DNA of 64,000 bases. It comes from NAK19 sp034434515 (GTDB taxonomy: Bacteria; Chloroflexota; Anaerolineae; Anaerolineales; UBA4823). The number at the start of each line of letters is the position of its first letter. Within the stretch, counting starts at the first letter, position 1. Of the stretch, positions 1 through 8,732 are shown in pieces. The stretch covers positions 11,734 through 75,733 of the forward strand of contig DAOTZA010000229.1 of assembly GCA_034434515.1 (NCBI GenBank), in the 5' to 3' direction. The notes beneath the pieces are model-generated. The model saw nothing but the letters and a program-made list of their open reading frames with translations, ran no database searches and was not told the origin of the DNA. A program made the position numbers and the translations under genes.

Positions 1-9
1 TGATAAGCT

Positions 10-1230
10 ATGAGAATTCTCTTGATTCATCAAGCCTTTGCTGCCCTGGATGAGCCGGGGGGCACCCGTCATCATGAACTGGCACGCTTTTTTGCCGAAC
101 GTGGGCATCAGGTGGTGGTGATCACCAGTCCCATTAATTACATGACCGGCGCGGAGCATTCGGTAGAAAAAATAGAGCAAATGAAGCTTGGCAAAGGAGA
201 GGTCATCATCCTGCGGGTTCCGGTCTATCGCGCTTTTCATCGTAGCTTTGTACATCGTACCTTGAGTTTTATCAGCTTTATGCTTTCTTCTCTGTGGTAT
301 GCCTTAACCCTCAAGTCGCCCGATGTGGTATGGGGAACTTCTCCCCCGATTTTTCAGGTGATCACTGCCTGGTTGGTGGCTAAAGTGAAGCAAAAACCCT
401 TGGTATTTGAAGTGCGAGATCTCTGGCCGGCTTTTGCGGTGCAGGTGGGTGTGTTACGAAATCGATTCTTGATCGCTGCGTCTGAATGGTTAGAGCAGTT
501 CCTTCTTCGTCAAGCAGACGTGGTCGTGGTCAATTCGCCCGGATTCGTATCCCATGTTCGCCAGCGGGGTGCAAAACGCATCGAAATTATTCCAAACGGC
601 TCCGATGTGGAGCTGTTTGCTCTCCCCCCAGATGAAAATGACTTTCGGCGAGCGAATGGATTAGAAGGCAAGTTTGTCGTTTTGTATGCCGGCGCGCACG
701 GAATGTCCAACGATTTGGATCAGGTCTTGGCGGCGGCGGAAGAGCTACGCACCGTTGCGGAGATCGTTTTTGTTTTGGTGGGAGATGGCAAGGAAAAACC
801 CAGATTACAGCAAAAGGCAGCCGACTTAAAGTTAACCAATGTCCTGTTTCTGCCGCCAGTGGCGAAAACAGACATGGCAAAGGTGATTCACGGAGCGGAC
901 GTTTGCCTGGCGATCTTAAAACCGATCCCATTGTACGGAACAGTTTATCCCAATAAAGTATTCGATTACATGGCTGCCGGCAAAGCGGTACTTTTGGCAA
1001 TTCCTGGTGTCATTCGAGAGGTTATCGAAGAACATCGCGCGGGGATTGCTATTCCTCCTGGAGATTCGCACGCTTTAGCGGAGGCGGTACTTTTCTTATC
1101 TCATAACCTTGAGCTGGTTCTCCAGCTAGGGTGTAATGGGCAAAGAGCGATTGAAGAACATTATAACCGAAAAAAGCTGGCTGCGGATTTTCTGGCTCTT
1201 TTTGAAGAATTAGCTGACCGAACGGATTAA
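10..1230 (+). CDS. Glycosyltransferase family 4 (WbuB-like)
   Basis: Predicted GT-B fold glycosyltransferase of 406 aa, probably transferring a sugar from a nucleotide donor to a cell-surface glycan or lipid-linked precursor at the cytoplasmic face. The N-terminal acceptor domain has the DEPGG loop near residue 14. The C-terminal donor domain has IPNGSD near residue 195 and a PNKVFDYMAAGK signature near residue 315, typical of capsule/O-antigen GT4 enzymes such as WbuB. The ATG lies just after in-frame-independent stop triplets (TGATAA) at the window edge, so an upstream gene probably ends here. Family is clear; donor and acceptor are unknown. Confidence 0.88.
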   Translation: MRILLIHQAFAALDEPGGTRHHELARFFAERGHQVVVITSPINYMTGAEHSVEKIEQMKLGKGEVIILRVPVYRAFHRSFVHRTLSFISFMLSSLWYALTLKSPDVVWGTSPPIFQVITAWLVAKVKQKPLVFEVRDLWPAFAVQVGVLRNRFLIAASEWLEQFLLRQADVVVVNSPGFVSHVRQRGAKRIEIIPNGSDVELFALPPDENDFRRANGLEGKFVVLYAGAHGMSNDLDQVLAAAEELRTVAEIVFVLVGDGKEKPRLQQKAADLKLTNVLFLPPVAKTDMAKVIHGADVCLAILKPIPLYGTVYPNKVFDYMAAGKAVLLAIPGVIREVIEEHRAGIAIPPGDSHALAEAVLFLSHNLELVLQLGCNGQRAIEEHYNRKKLAADFLALFEELADRTD

Positions 1231-2174
1231 TTCTGAGGAACGATTTTTTCTTTCGTATAGACTTCAGTTATCCAATGATGATATTTTGGAAGGCGACCGC
1301 GAATGGCTTTTTCAAAAGCCTCGCGTAAGAAACTAGTGATTGGTCCCATTATCCCTTTGCCTACTGGTCGGTGATCTACTTGAGTAACCGCAACGATCTG
1401 GGCTGCGGAACCGGTTAAGAATAATTCTTCGCATAAATAGATTTCTGTGCGATCGATGGGATGTTCATGGACAGTTAGATTGAGTTCGTTCTGCGCCATT
1501 TCAATCACCGAACGCCGCGTAATGCCTTCGAGAATATTGTCAGTTACCGGTGGCGTAACCAGAATTCCATTCTTAACCATAAATACGTTCATCGCACTGG
1601 CTTCGGATACATGCCCATCCTCAGTAAGTACCAATGCTTCATCAAAACCAGCCAATACAGCATCGGTTTTGATAAACGCAGAATTAATATAAGCACCGCT
1701 GATCTTCCCTCGTGCTGGAATGGCATTATCGTCGATGCGGCGCCAGGATGAGAAAGTTACGTGGGCATTGGTGTCGTTCTTGAGATAGCGTCCAAAAGGG
1801 ATAGCGACAATGGCGATTTCATCGCGTAAATCGTGCAATCTTACCCCAATCACTTCGTCAGCTTTGTAAGCAATGGGGCGAATGTAAATGTCCTGGCGAT
1901 AATTTTCCTGGCGGATGAGGTCAAGTGTAACCCGGGTCAGGCTATGTGGGGAATGGTTTAGCTCCATTCGGAGCAGTCTGGCAGAGTTCAATAATCTTTC
2001 GTAATGTTCCAGAGGGCGGAACAGATACAATTGTTCTTGTTCTTGATTCCAGTAGGCGCGGAGACCCCCAAAGACCGCGGTGCCATAATTGAAACCGTGC
2101 GTCAAGACACTAATTTTCGCTTCAGAATACGGGACGATCTTTCCTTGAAAATAGGCATGGAGAGGAATGGACAT
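1227..2174 (-). CDS. ilvE: Branched-chain amino acid aminotransferase
   Basis: PLP-dependent class IV aminotransferase (315 aa) catalysing the last step of Leu, Ile and Val synthesis or the first step of their breakdown. The Schiff-base lysine is K157 in GKISGAYINS, followed by the phosphate-binding EASAMNVF loop. The start is placed at the ATG at 2174 because GAAGGAGAAGG lies 4 bases upstream of it; an in-frame ATG 30 bases further upstream would put this ribosome site inside the gene. A TATAAT-like -10 (plus-strand ATTATA, 2221-2226) lies upstream. Its 3' end overlaps the convergent glycosyltransferase by 4 bases. Confidence 0.93.
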   Translation of the reverse strand: MSIPLHAYFQGKIVPYSEAKISVLTHGFNYGTAVFGGLRAYWNQEQEQLYLFRPLEHYERLLNSARLLRMELNHSPHSLTRVTLDLIRQENYRQDIYIRPIAYKADEVIGVRLHDLRDEIAIVAIPFGRYLKNDTNAHVTFSSWRRIDDNAIPARGKISGAYINSAFIKTDAVLAGFDEALVLTEDGHVSEASAMNVFMVKNGILVTPPVTDNILEGITRRSVIEMAQNELNLTVHEHPIDRTEIYLCEELFLTGSAAQIVAVTQVDHRPVGKGIMGPITSFLREAFEKAIRGRLPKYHHWITEVYTKEKIVPQN

Positions 2175-2328
2175 GGGAACCTTCTCCTTCGAAAGAAACC
2201 ACAAGGGTAGGTTTTCTTTGATTATACTCTTTCTTCTTCTCCTTACGGTGCTTGCGTCTATCCAAAGGGGAAACCTTAGAGTATGATTGGGGTTGTCTCA
2301 TACAGAACTTTATTTGGAGGCGGACAAG

Positions 2329-3228
2329 ATGAAGCGTGCGGTTAGCATTAGTATTGGCTCGTCGAAGCGGGATAAACGGGTGGAAGTGCAACTGTTAGGG
2401 GAAACGGTATTGATCGAACGAATTGGGACTGACGGTGATATGGAGAAAGCAGCCCGGCTGTATCAGGAGCTGGATGGGAAGGTGGATGCTTTTGGAGTTG
2501 GTGGAGCAGATTTAGGTGTCATGGTGGATCGAAAGTGGTATCCTTTATATTCTGTGCAGTCGATGGTTCGCTTTGTCAAAAATACTCCTCTCGTAGATGG
2601 GGCTGGATTAAAAAATTCATTAGAGTATCGCCTGGCGCCAATTATCAATGAGCAGATAGGTGATTACGTGAAAGAGCGCAAGGCTTTTATTACAGTAGGT
2701 GTGGATCGGTGGGGAATGGCTTGCTCCTTTGCCGATCACGGCTACGAATGTATCTTTGGGGACATGATGTTTGCCTTAGGATTGCCATTCCCGATTCGCA
2801 AGACCGCTACCTTGAAAGTGTTGGCAGCGATTTTAATGCCAATTGCTGGTCGGCTTCCCTTTGAGTGGCTTTATCCCACTGGTGAAAAACAGGAGCAGCG
2901 AATCCCGAAATGGGAAAAATACTACCGCTGGGCAACCGTGATTGCCGGGGATTGCCATTACATCAAGAGACATATGCCCGAACGATTGGAAGGCAAAGTG
3001 ATTGCCACTAACACAACCACTGCTTCGGATGTTGAACTGTTCCGCCAGGCAGGGGTGAAATATCTGGTGACTTCAACCCCAGTTTTGGAGGGCCGTTCCT
3101 TTGGCACAAACATGATGGAAGCTGCCTTGATTGCCGCCAGTGGGAAGGGACGAAAATTAACCATAGAGGAGTTAAATGAAATTTTAGACCAAATCGGTTT
3201 ACAACCTCAGCTTCAGGAGTTGAACTGA
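2329..3228 (+). CDS. Conserved protein of unknown function (quinate-dehydrogenase-like annotation possible)
   Basis: A 299-aa soluble protein I cannot assign from motifs. It has a glycine-rich stretch AFGVGGADLG near residue 55 that could bind a nucleotide, and a second loop NTTTASDVELF near residue 228. I recall similar Chloroflexota proteins labelled 'quinate 5-dehydrogenase', but I see no diagnostic shikimate/quinate dehydrogenase motif, so that name should not be trusted. Start chosen at the ATG at 2329 because GGAGG lies 8 bases upstream; an upstream in-frame TTG at 2287 has no ribosome site. First gene of a tightly coupled operon with the next two. Confidence 0.75.
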   Translation: MKRAVSISIGSSKRDKRVEVQLLGETVLIERIGTDGDMEKAARLYQELDGKVDAFGVGGADLGVMVDRKWYPLYSVQSMVRFVKNTPLVDGAGLKNSLEYRLAPIINEQIGDYVKERKAFITVGVDRWGMACSFADHGYECIFGDMMFALGLPFPIRKTATLKVLAAILMPIAGRLPFEWLYPTGEKQEQRIPKWEKYYRWATVIAGDCHYIKRHMPERLEGKVIATNTTTASDVELFRQAGVKYLVTSTPVLEGRSFGTNMMEAALIAASGKGRKLTIEELNEILDQIGLQPQLQELN

Positions 3229-4019
3229 TGCTTCCCGCAATCGTAACTGCTGGTGGAATTCCTCAACCGGGTGAACCGCTCTATCCTCTTTCTCAGGGGA
3301 GAGAGAAGGCTTTACTTCCGATAGCTGGAAAGCCGATGATCCAGTGGGTATTAGAAGCAGTGGAAAGTGCTTCGCTCATTGATACGGTGATTGTCGTTGG
3401 GGTGGCATTGCCTGAAAACCTTCAGAGTGCAAAGGTGCGGGCAATTCTTCCCAATCAGGAAGATATGCTGGCGAATATCCTGACCGGGATGAGAAAGCTT
3501 CTGGAAATTGAACCCGCAGCTCATCACGTCGTTTTGGTATCCTCGGATATCCCGGCAATCACCGGTGAGATGGTGGACTGGCTGGTGCAGGTAACCATGC
3601 AGACGGATGAAGATGTCTATTATACGGTTATTGAGCGGCGCGTCATGGAAGCAAAATATCCACTCTCCAAACGGTCTTACACTCGTTTGAAAGATATCGA
3701 GGTTTGTGGCGGCGATATGAACGTTGTGCGGGCGACTCTGGACGCAGAGAACCAACAAATGTGGAAAAACATTATTGCTGCCCGAAAGAATGTATTCAAA
3801 CAGGCGGCGTTAATTGGTTTGGATACATTGTTTTATCTTCTCATTCGTCAGATTACCCTAGATCAGGCGGTGCGAACGGTGGCATCGAGAATGAACATCA
3901 GTGGGCGAGCTATTGTCTGTCCGTATGCTGAAGTTGGAATGGATATCGATAAACCGCATCAATTTGACATCGTCGAGGCAGATTTACTTCAACGGCTGAG
4001 GAGTAACCTGATAGCATGA
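3228..4019 (+). CDS. MobA-like/sugar-phosphate nucleotidyltransferase family protein
   Basis: 263-aa protein with the N-terminal signature of the nucleotidyltransferase (GT-A-like) fold: AIVTAGG at residues 4-10, then REKALLPIAGKPMI near residue 26, where the lysine normally contacts the NTP. The glycine loop differs from canonical G-x-G-T-R-M, so the substrate is uncertain (sugar-1-phosphate, molybdopterin or a lipid head-group precursor are all possible). A VSSDIPAIT segment near residue 105 supplies the metal-binding aspartate. Start codon shares one base with the upstream stop (TGATG), implying translational coupling. Confidence 0.78.
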   Translation: MLPAIVTAGGIPQPGEPLYPLSQGREKALLPIAGKPMIQWVLEAVESASLIDTVIVVGVALPENLQSAKVRAILPNQEDMLANILTGMRKLLEIEPAAHHVVLVSSDIPAITGEMVDWLVQVTMQTDEDVYYTVIERRVMEAKYPLSKRSYTRLKDIEVCGGDMNVVRATLDAENQQMWKNIIAARKNVFKQAALIGLDTLFYLLIRQITLDQAVRTVASRMNISGRAIVCPYAEVGMDIDKPHQFDIVEADLLQRLRSNLIA

Positions 4020-4522
4020 AACGGTGGATGGAGTGGGATGCACGCTTCAGTGAAAAAATGCGCATAGATGATAGTCGCAGTTGGGTGAAAAGGGGGGCAG
4101 CGATCTTCGCCCATTCAGGGGATTCGTGGTTCTGGCTATTGGGCTTAATCCTGGTCGGGTTCTTCTTCCCTTCCCTGAGGCAACTTGCGTTTCTCTATGC
4201 TGGGGCGATCTTGTTTCTGGCTATCTTGGTGTTGGGAATCAAATTCTCGGTCAGACGTCAAAGGCCGCAGGGTGAGTGGGGTGCAATCTATCGACGCACA
4301 GACCCCCATTCATTCCCCTCCGGCCATGCAGCTCGGGCGACCCTCTTGGCGGTTTTGGGAGTTGGAGTGGGGCCCCCGCTGTGGGGGCTTGCGTTAACCA
4401 TTTGGGCGCCTTTGGTTAGCCTTTCCCGGGTAGCTTTGGGACTTCATTACCTGTCAGATATTTTGGCAGGGGCGCTGTTAGGAGCGTTGGTTGGGATCTT
4501 GAGCTTATGGTGGCTAGGCTAA
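4016..4522 (+). CDS. PAP2-family membrane phosphatase
   Basis: 168-aa integral membrane phosphatase of the PAP2 superfamily. The three active-site motifs are visible: KFSVRRQRP near residue 77, PSGHA near residue 101 and SRVALGLHYLSD near residue 136. Members dephosphorylate phosphatidate, phosphatidylglycerophosphate or undecaprenyl pyrophosphate. It overlaps the upstream gene as ATGA and ends the three-gene operon, so the pathway probably delivers a lipid phosphate. Overlaps the convergent isomerase gene by 4 bases. Confidence 0.88.
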   Translation: MKRWMEWDARFSEKMRIDDSRSWVKRGAAIFAHSGDSWFWLLGLILVGFFFPSLRQLAFLYAGAILFLAILVLGIKFSVRRQRPQGEWGAIYRRTDPHSFPSGHAARATLLAVLGVGVGPPLWGLALTIWAPLVSLSRVALGLHYLSDILAGALLGALVGILSLWWLG

Positions 4523-5592
4523 TCTGGCGAGAAGGGGATTTTTGCCAGTTCGCGTTTGAAATTTTCGAGCATTTCAATTGGAGTCGGATCGACACCATAA
4601 GCGATTGCCAGATAATAGGCGATATAATCACCGAGTAACAAACTGGTCCATAATTGGGCAAGGGGAGTGTCTCCTTCGGCGTCAATAAAATCGGTGCCTA
4701 ACCCCTGCAGCATAAACTCTCGTTTGGTCATTTCTAATCGTTGTTGATGGCGGGGGTGTAGAAAGCGAGAACGTAAAAACAGAGCCACGATTTGGCTTAA
4801 CAGCGTTTCGGGGTTTTGGGTGCCGGTCAAGAGGTTATGGTTTGCTTCGGGGATCTCCTCCGATTGCGCCCAGGCTTTGGCAAGCTCGTTGATCTGCGTT
4901 TTCCAACGGCGCGCTACAGGAGCAAGAAATCCAGCCCCAAAGACTGAGACCCATCTACCAATCAACTGACCTGCCATCCTTTTGGCGGGGTTTTGCACCG
5001 TAGGTATTTGGGGGTCGAGTTTCTTCTGCAAAATTGACATGGCCTGGATAGCACTATCCAGCTCGAAAGTTGGATCGGCGATGGCTTTTAAGCGATACAA
5101 CAGTGCCAGGATCAGGGTGAAGGAATATCCAACTGCCGCTCTCGGTTGTCCCCGATAATCATATTTCCAAAGTGGGAAATTAAATTTGAGAGCCAGGTCT
5201 TCCAGTTTCCCACCGGTTGAGATTCCTAACAATGTACAGCCACGTTTATGGGCAATCTCAAGGGCAATTAGGACCTCTTCGGTATTGCCGGAATGGGATG
5301 AACCCACTACCAGAAAAGAAGGACCACTTACCCAGGCTGGAATTTCGTAATCCCGAACGAGAGTATAAGGAATTGAGAGCTGGTTATTGATATAGTTTTG
5401 AACTAAGTCAGCTCCAATCGCCGATCCACCTACACCAACAACAATGATTTGCTTTAGGGAGTTTGATTTAGGCGCTTCCTGATTCAGCCCTAACTTCCAC
5501 CCGTTATCTAACTGGTCAGCAAGATGTTGCAAATGCCAGAGCATATTTTGTTGGTCATAACGTGTGTAGATAGATGGATCATCAAAAATCAT
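4519..5592 (-). CDS. Bifunctional phosphoglucose/phosphomannose isomerase
   Basis: 357-aa SIS-domain isomerase of the PGI/PMI family known from archaea and some bacteria, interconverting fructose-6-P with glucose-6-P and mannose-6-P. First SIS domain: VVGVGGSAIGADLV near residue 52 and VVGSSHSGNTEEVL near residue 95, the sugar-phosphate Ser/Thr loop. The C-terminal region carries EANHNLLTG near residue 248, with the catalytic Glu-x-x-His. Start at 5592 is supported by GGGAGGAG 4 bases upstream. Preceded by TATAAT on the minus strand near 5620. Confidence 0.88.
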   Translation of the reverse strand: MIFDDPSIYTRYDQQNMLWHLQHLADQLDNGWKLGLNQEAPKSNSLKQIIVVGVGGSAIGADLVQNYINNQLSIPYTLVRDYEIPAWVSGPSFLVVGSSHSGNTEEVLIALEIAHKRGCTLLGISTGGKLEDLALKFNFPLWKYDYRGQPRAAVGYSFTLILALLYRLKAIADPTFELDSAIQAMSILQKKLDPQIPTVQNPAKRMAGQLIGRWVSVFGAGFLAPVARRWKTQINELAKAWAQSEEIPEANHNLLTGTQNPETLLSQIVALFLRSRFLHPRHQQRLEMTKREFMLQGLGTDFIDAEGDTPLAQLWTSLLLGDYIAYYLAIAYGVDPTPIEMLENFKRELAKIPFSPD

Positions 5593-5694
5593 TGTCTCCT
5601 CCCGGAAAGTAAGTTTAGAGATTATATTGTAACGTGAATTCGAGATTTATTGAGACATCTCGAAGGCAAACGGCATGATTTTGGAGACAACGGA

Positions 5695-6525
5695 TTAGGG
5701 ATTTGATTTGAGTTGTAAGGCTCTTCGATAAATCTCCCGGCTTTGCCAGCCAGACTCAGTAGCTAAAAGATTTGCCAGCTTTTTGAGGTTTGTTCCTGCT
5801 TTTAAGTGCAAGCGAATTTGTTCCAGCAAACGCGCTTCATCCCAAAGTTGCGGGGATTGCGGGGCGCCTTCGATGATAATGGTAATCTCACCCCGCGGGG
5901 TTTGGGCAGAGAAGTGATCCAGGGCTTGGGCGAGGTTGCCTCGCCAAAATTCCTCATAAAGCTTGGTAAGCTCGCGAGCGATAACCAGCTTACGATTGCC
6001 TAAGGTTTGATACAGGAAGTCCAGGGTTTTCAGTAGCCGGTGAGGAGCTTCCAAAATCACAAGGGTATATGGGACGGAGATGACTTTTTCAATGATTTGT
6101 TTGCGCTCGGTTACCTTACGGGGTAAGAAGCCTAGATACAGAAAATGATTGGCAGGCAAGCCAGAAGCAACCAGGGCGGCAACCGGCGCGCAGGGTCCAG
6201 GAATCGGGCTGACTCGATGTCCGTTTGCAATAGCTGCGTTAACCAATTCAAAACCAGGATCGTTCAATCCTGGCGTGCCACTATCCGAAACCAGAGCCAC
6301 ATCTCCCTTTTGAAGGGCTTCAAGCAGGAGGGGGATGCGCCGGATTTCGTTTTGATCGTAGAGGCTGATCATTCGATTGTGGATTTGGTAATGGGTTAAC
6401 AGTTTTTGGGTGACGCGAGTATCTTCGGCTGCAATCAGCGAAACTTTTTTGAGAATTTCAATCGCTCTCAGGGTGATGTCAGCTAAGTTGCCAATGGGAG
6501 TTGCTACCAGATAGAGAGTGCTCAT
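5695..6525 (-). CDS. rsmI: 16S rRNA (cytidine-1402-2'-O)-methyltransferase
   Basis: 276-aa tetrapyrrole-methylase-fold enzyme that 2'-O-methylates C1402 in the decoding centre of 16S rRNA using S-adenosylmethionine. Diagnostic motifs: VATPIGNLADIT at residues 7-18, AEDTR near residue 34, SDSGTPGLNDPG near residue 80 and the PGPCAPVAAL loop near residue 109. Length matches the family. Its ATG overlaps the stop of the upstream glycosyltransferase gene by 4 bases. Confidence 0.95.
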   Translation of the reverse strand: MSTLYLVATPIGNLADITLRAIEILKKVSLIAAEDTRVTQKLLTHYQIHNRMISLYDQNEIRRIPLLLEALQKGDVALVSDSGTPGLNDPGFELVNAAIANGHRVSPIPGPCAPVAALVASGLPANHFLYLGFLPRKVTERKQIIEKVISVPYTLVILEAPHRLLKTLDFLYQTLGNRKLVIARELTKLYEEFWRGNLAQALDHFSAQTPRGEITIIIEGAPQSPQLWDEARLLEQIRLHLKAGTNLKKLANLLATESGWQSREIYRRALQLKSNP

Positions 6526-7691
6526 GGTTGCAGAGATGACTTGATCATCGGTTTCGAAGGCAATTTATCGAAAATGATTTTCGCGATATCCATTGCTGCT
6601 GTGGGTCTGGCGATTCTCCTGCATGCCTGAACAGCTTGTTGATAACTCTCTGGATTTTCTAGCCAGGTCTGTAAGGCTTGCGTAAGGCTTTCATCGGTCG
6701 GAGTCCAAAATCCGGCGCCGCGGGAAACGACATATGAGACATTGCCATCTTCCTGTCCGGGCAAACGCGAATATAACAGCATTGGTAAGCCGGCATTAAT
6801 GGCTTCGGTGATGGTCCCTGGACCGGCTTTTGTGATAAGAATGTCGGCTGCCTGCATGAAGTCGGGCATATCATGCACAAAGCCATATACCTTGACCATT
6901 TGTTTCCACTGTCTGGATTCAAGCGAGTGTTTTAATTTTTGATTGCGGCCGCAGACGACAACCAAACAAACCGGTAGGGGGAAGCGGTCAACATTGAGGG
7001 CGACGCGTTCCATTGGCCCCATCCCTTCACCACCACCCACCAGCAGCAAGATGGGGCGATCTTGAGGCCAACCCAATTTTTGCCGCATCGTTGGTTTATC
7101 GGCGGGAGGTTGACAGAATCGTTGGGCTACCGGCAAACCGATGACTCGCACTTGATCTTCTCTCAACCCACACAGAAATGCCCTTTGGCGGGCTTCTTCG
7201 GTTGGGACAATACACAAATCGACCCGCCGGTGATACCAGAAAGCATGGGTGGTAACAAGATCGGTAACGACCGTGATGAATGGCGGTCTGCGTTCGCCAA
7301 GCGCCCGTAGGATTGGTGCGTTAGCGATCGGATGAACTGAAACGATTAGGTCGCTGGGATGTGATTTCACCAGCTTGCGGATGTTTTGGCGGACAAGAGG
7401 CCAGGCGCTATCGGCAATGAGTTTTGCCCGGCGAGAATCGTTGCTGATATAATACCCCCATCCCCAGGCTTGCGGCACCCGCACCATAATTGGATAGAGC
7501 TCCGGTAACAGGTCAAAGGGCTTTGGGGCATATTGTTTGAAGATGTCCACCATTTCGGTTTGAATAGCATCCCCATATTGAATTTGTAGCGCTTCAATGA
7601 TTGCTTCGGCAGCGCTGCGGTGTCCTCCGCCGGTGTCAGAAAACAAGAAAAGAATGCGAGCTGGTTCAGGGTTGGTTGGTTGAGGCATCAT
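6522..7691 (-). CDS. MGDG synthase-like / processive diacylglycerol glycosyltransferase
   Basis: 389-aa GT-B glycosyltransferase of the family containing plant MGDG synthase and Bacillus UgtP. The N-terminal acceptor domain has FSDTGGGHRSAAEAI near residue 16, which in the family positions the diacylglycerol. The C-terminal donor site contains VGGGEGMG near residue 218 and TKAGPGTITEA near residue 287, as in MurG-type UDP-sugar binding. It probably makes membrane glycolipids. Overlaps the upstream DUF951 gene by 26 bases and couples to rsmI downstream. A MurG-type role is less likely because of the GGGHR motif. Confidence 0.85.
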   Translation of the reverse strand: MMPQPTNPEPARILFLFSDTGGGHRSAAEAIIEALQIQYGDAIQTEMVDIFKQYAPKPFDLLPELYPIMVRVPQAWGWGYYISNDSRRAKLIADSAWPLVRQNIRKLVKSHPSDLIVSVHPIANAPILRALGERRPPFITVVTDLVTTHAFWYHRRVDLCIVPTEEARQRAFLCGLREDQVRVIGLPVAQRFCQPPADKPTMRQKLGWPQDRPILLLVGGGEGMGPMERVALNVDRFPLPVCLVVVCGRNQKLKHSLESRQWKQMVKVYGFVHDMPDFMQAADILITKAGPGTITEAINAGLPMLLYSRLPGQEDGNVSYVVSRGAGFWTPTDESLTQALQTWLENPESYQQAVQACRRIARPTAAMDIAKIIFDKLPSKPMIKSSLQP

Positions 7692-7881
7692 GGGATTGGG
7701 ATAGGATTACTTTTTTGAGTCGATGAGCCAGTTCACGGCGCGACAGCAGTACCCGCCGGCCGCATACTAAACATTGCAAGCCAATATCTGCACCCAAACG
7801 GACAACCCGCCATTCGTAGCTGCCACATGGATGCGGTTTGCGTAAACGGACAATGTCATCAAGTTGTAGCTCCGGTAACAT
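7666..7881 (-). CDS. DUF951 family small zinc-ribbon-like protein
   Basis: 71-aa protein matching the DUF951 pattern: LDDIVRLRKPHPCGSYEW at residues 7-24, then GADIGLQCLVCGRRVLLSR. Three cysteines (CG, CLVC) could bind zinc together with His17. Family function is unknown; it is widespread in Firmicutes and Chloroflexota. The start ATG has only a weak ribosome site (TAAAG). A strong minus-strand -10, TATAAT, lies about 60 bases upstream (near 7942-7947). Its 3' end lies inside the following glycosyltransferase gene. Confidence 0.85.
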   Translation of the reverse strand: MLPELQLDDIVRLRKPHPCGSYEWRVVRLGADIGLQCLVCGRRVLLSRRELAHRLKKVILSQSHDASTNQP

Positions 7882-8032
7882 CTGCTTTACAAAAACTGGT
7901 CGAATACCTTGTCCTCGGAAGTGAGGCAGTGGTTTTTCAGATTATAACACGCTCAGTTTTTGCTTCTCGGGAAAGATGCCGGGCAATAGCATCCAGAGAG
8001 TAGGTACAGGTGTGGGTTAAAGAAGCAATAAT

Positions 8033-8062
8033 TCGCTGATCGCAGAGGGAGAATGGTATAAT
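8033..8062 (+). promoter_or_regulatory. Promoter of the M50 protease operon
   Basis: Perfect TATAAT at 8057-8062 preceded by TGG, giving an extended -10 (TGn-TATAAT). The -35 is weak (TTCGCT at 8033-8038, 18-base spacer). The protease ATG follows 25 bases later. Confidence 0.6.
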
Positions 8063-8087
8063 CCCCTTACACAAGAGGTAGATTCTT

Positions 8088-8732
8088 ATGTTGAATTTGG
8101 ATTTTTCAACCCTGCTTGCGCATTTATTTGTGTTATTAACCGCCTTTTCAGTGCATGAGTTTGCTCATGCCTGGACGGCTAATTATTTCGGTGACCCGAC
8201 GCCCAGGATGAACGGCCGTTTGACGTTAAACCCCTTAGCCCATCTTGATCCAATTGGCTCTTTGCTTTTATTGGTGGCTGGCTTCGGTTGGGCAAAACCC
8301 GTGCCGGTCAATCCCTATGCTCTGCAACGCAAGTCCTCTTCAGCGATGATGCTTGTCGCCCTAGCTGGGCCTCTCTCCAATCTGGGGATGGCTCTTCTGG
8401 CTGCGATTCCCTTCCGTATGGGATGGGTTTCCCTGGATGAAGCCATTTTAGCCATCCAAACCCGTTCAAATCATCTCTTGCCAACCCTTCCGCAATTGTT
8501 ATTTGTTTTTATCCAGATCAACCTCTTGTTGATGCTCTTTAACCTATTACCGATTGCCCCTCTGGACGGTGAAAAAATTGCCGAGTATTTCTTTCCCCCA
8601 AAGTGGGTACAATTTTTAGATGCGATTCGACCTTATGGCCCGCTCATCTTGATGGCAATCGTCTTTTTGGGTGTTTTGGGTTATATTATCAGTCCGCCTT
8701 TATGGTTTCTCATGAGGATTTTGGTTGGGTAG
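8088..8732 (+). CDS. Site-2 protease family (M50) membrane metalloprotease
   Basis: 214-aa polytopic membrane protein. The zinc site HEFAH is at residues 23-27 in the first membrane segment, and the third ligand is the aspartate of NLLPIAPLDG near residue 158. This is the short, PDZ-less type of site-2 protease, which cleaves substrates within the membrane; its substrate is unknown. Ribosome site AAGAGG lies 9 bases before the ATG. The next gene begins immediately after its stop codon. Confidence 0.88.
   Translation: MLNLDFSTLLAHLFVLLTAFSVHEFAHAWTANYFGDPTPRMNGRLTLNPLAHLDPIGSLLLLVAGFGWAKPVPVNPYALQRKSSSAMMLVALAGPLSNLGMALLAAIPFRMGWVSLDEAILAIQTRSNHLLPTLPQLLFVFIQINLLLMLFNLLPIAPLDGEKIAEYFFPPKWVQFLDAIRPYGPLILMAIVFLGVLGYIISPPLWFLMRILVG

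Noticed and set aside
587..1000. 137-codon open frame antisense to the glycosyltransferase
   Set aside because: Opposite a clear GT4 gene, composition of a random frame.
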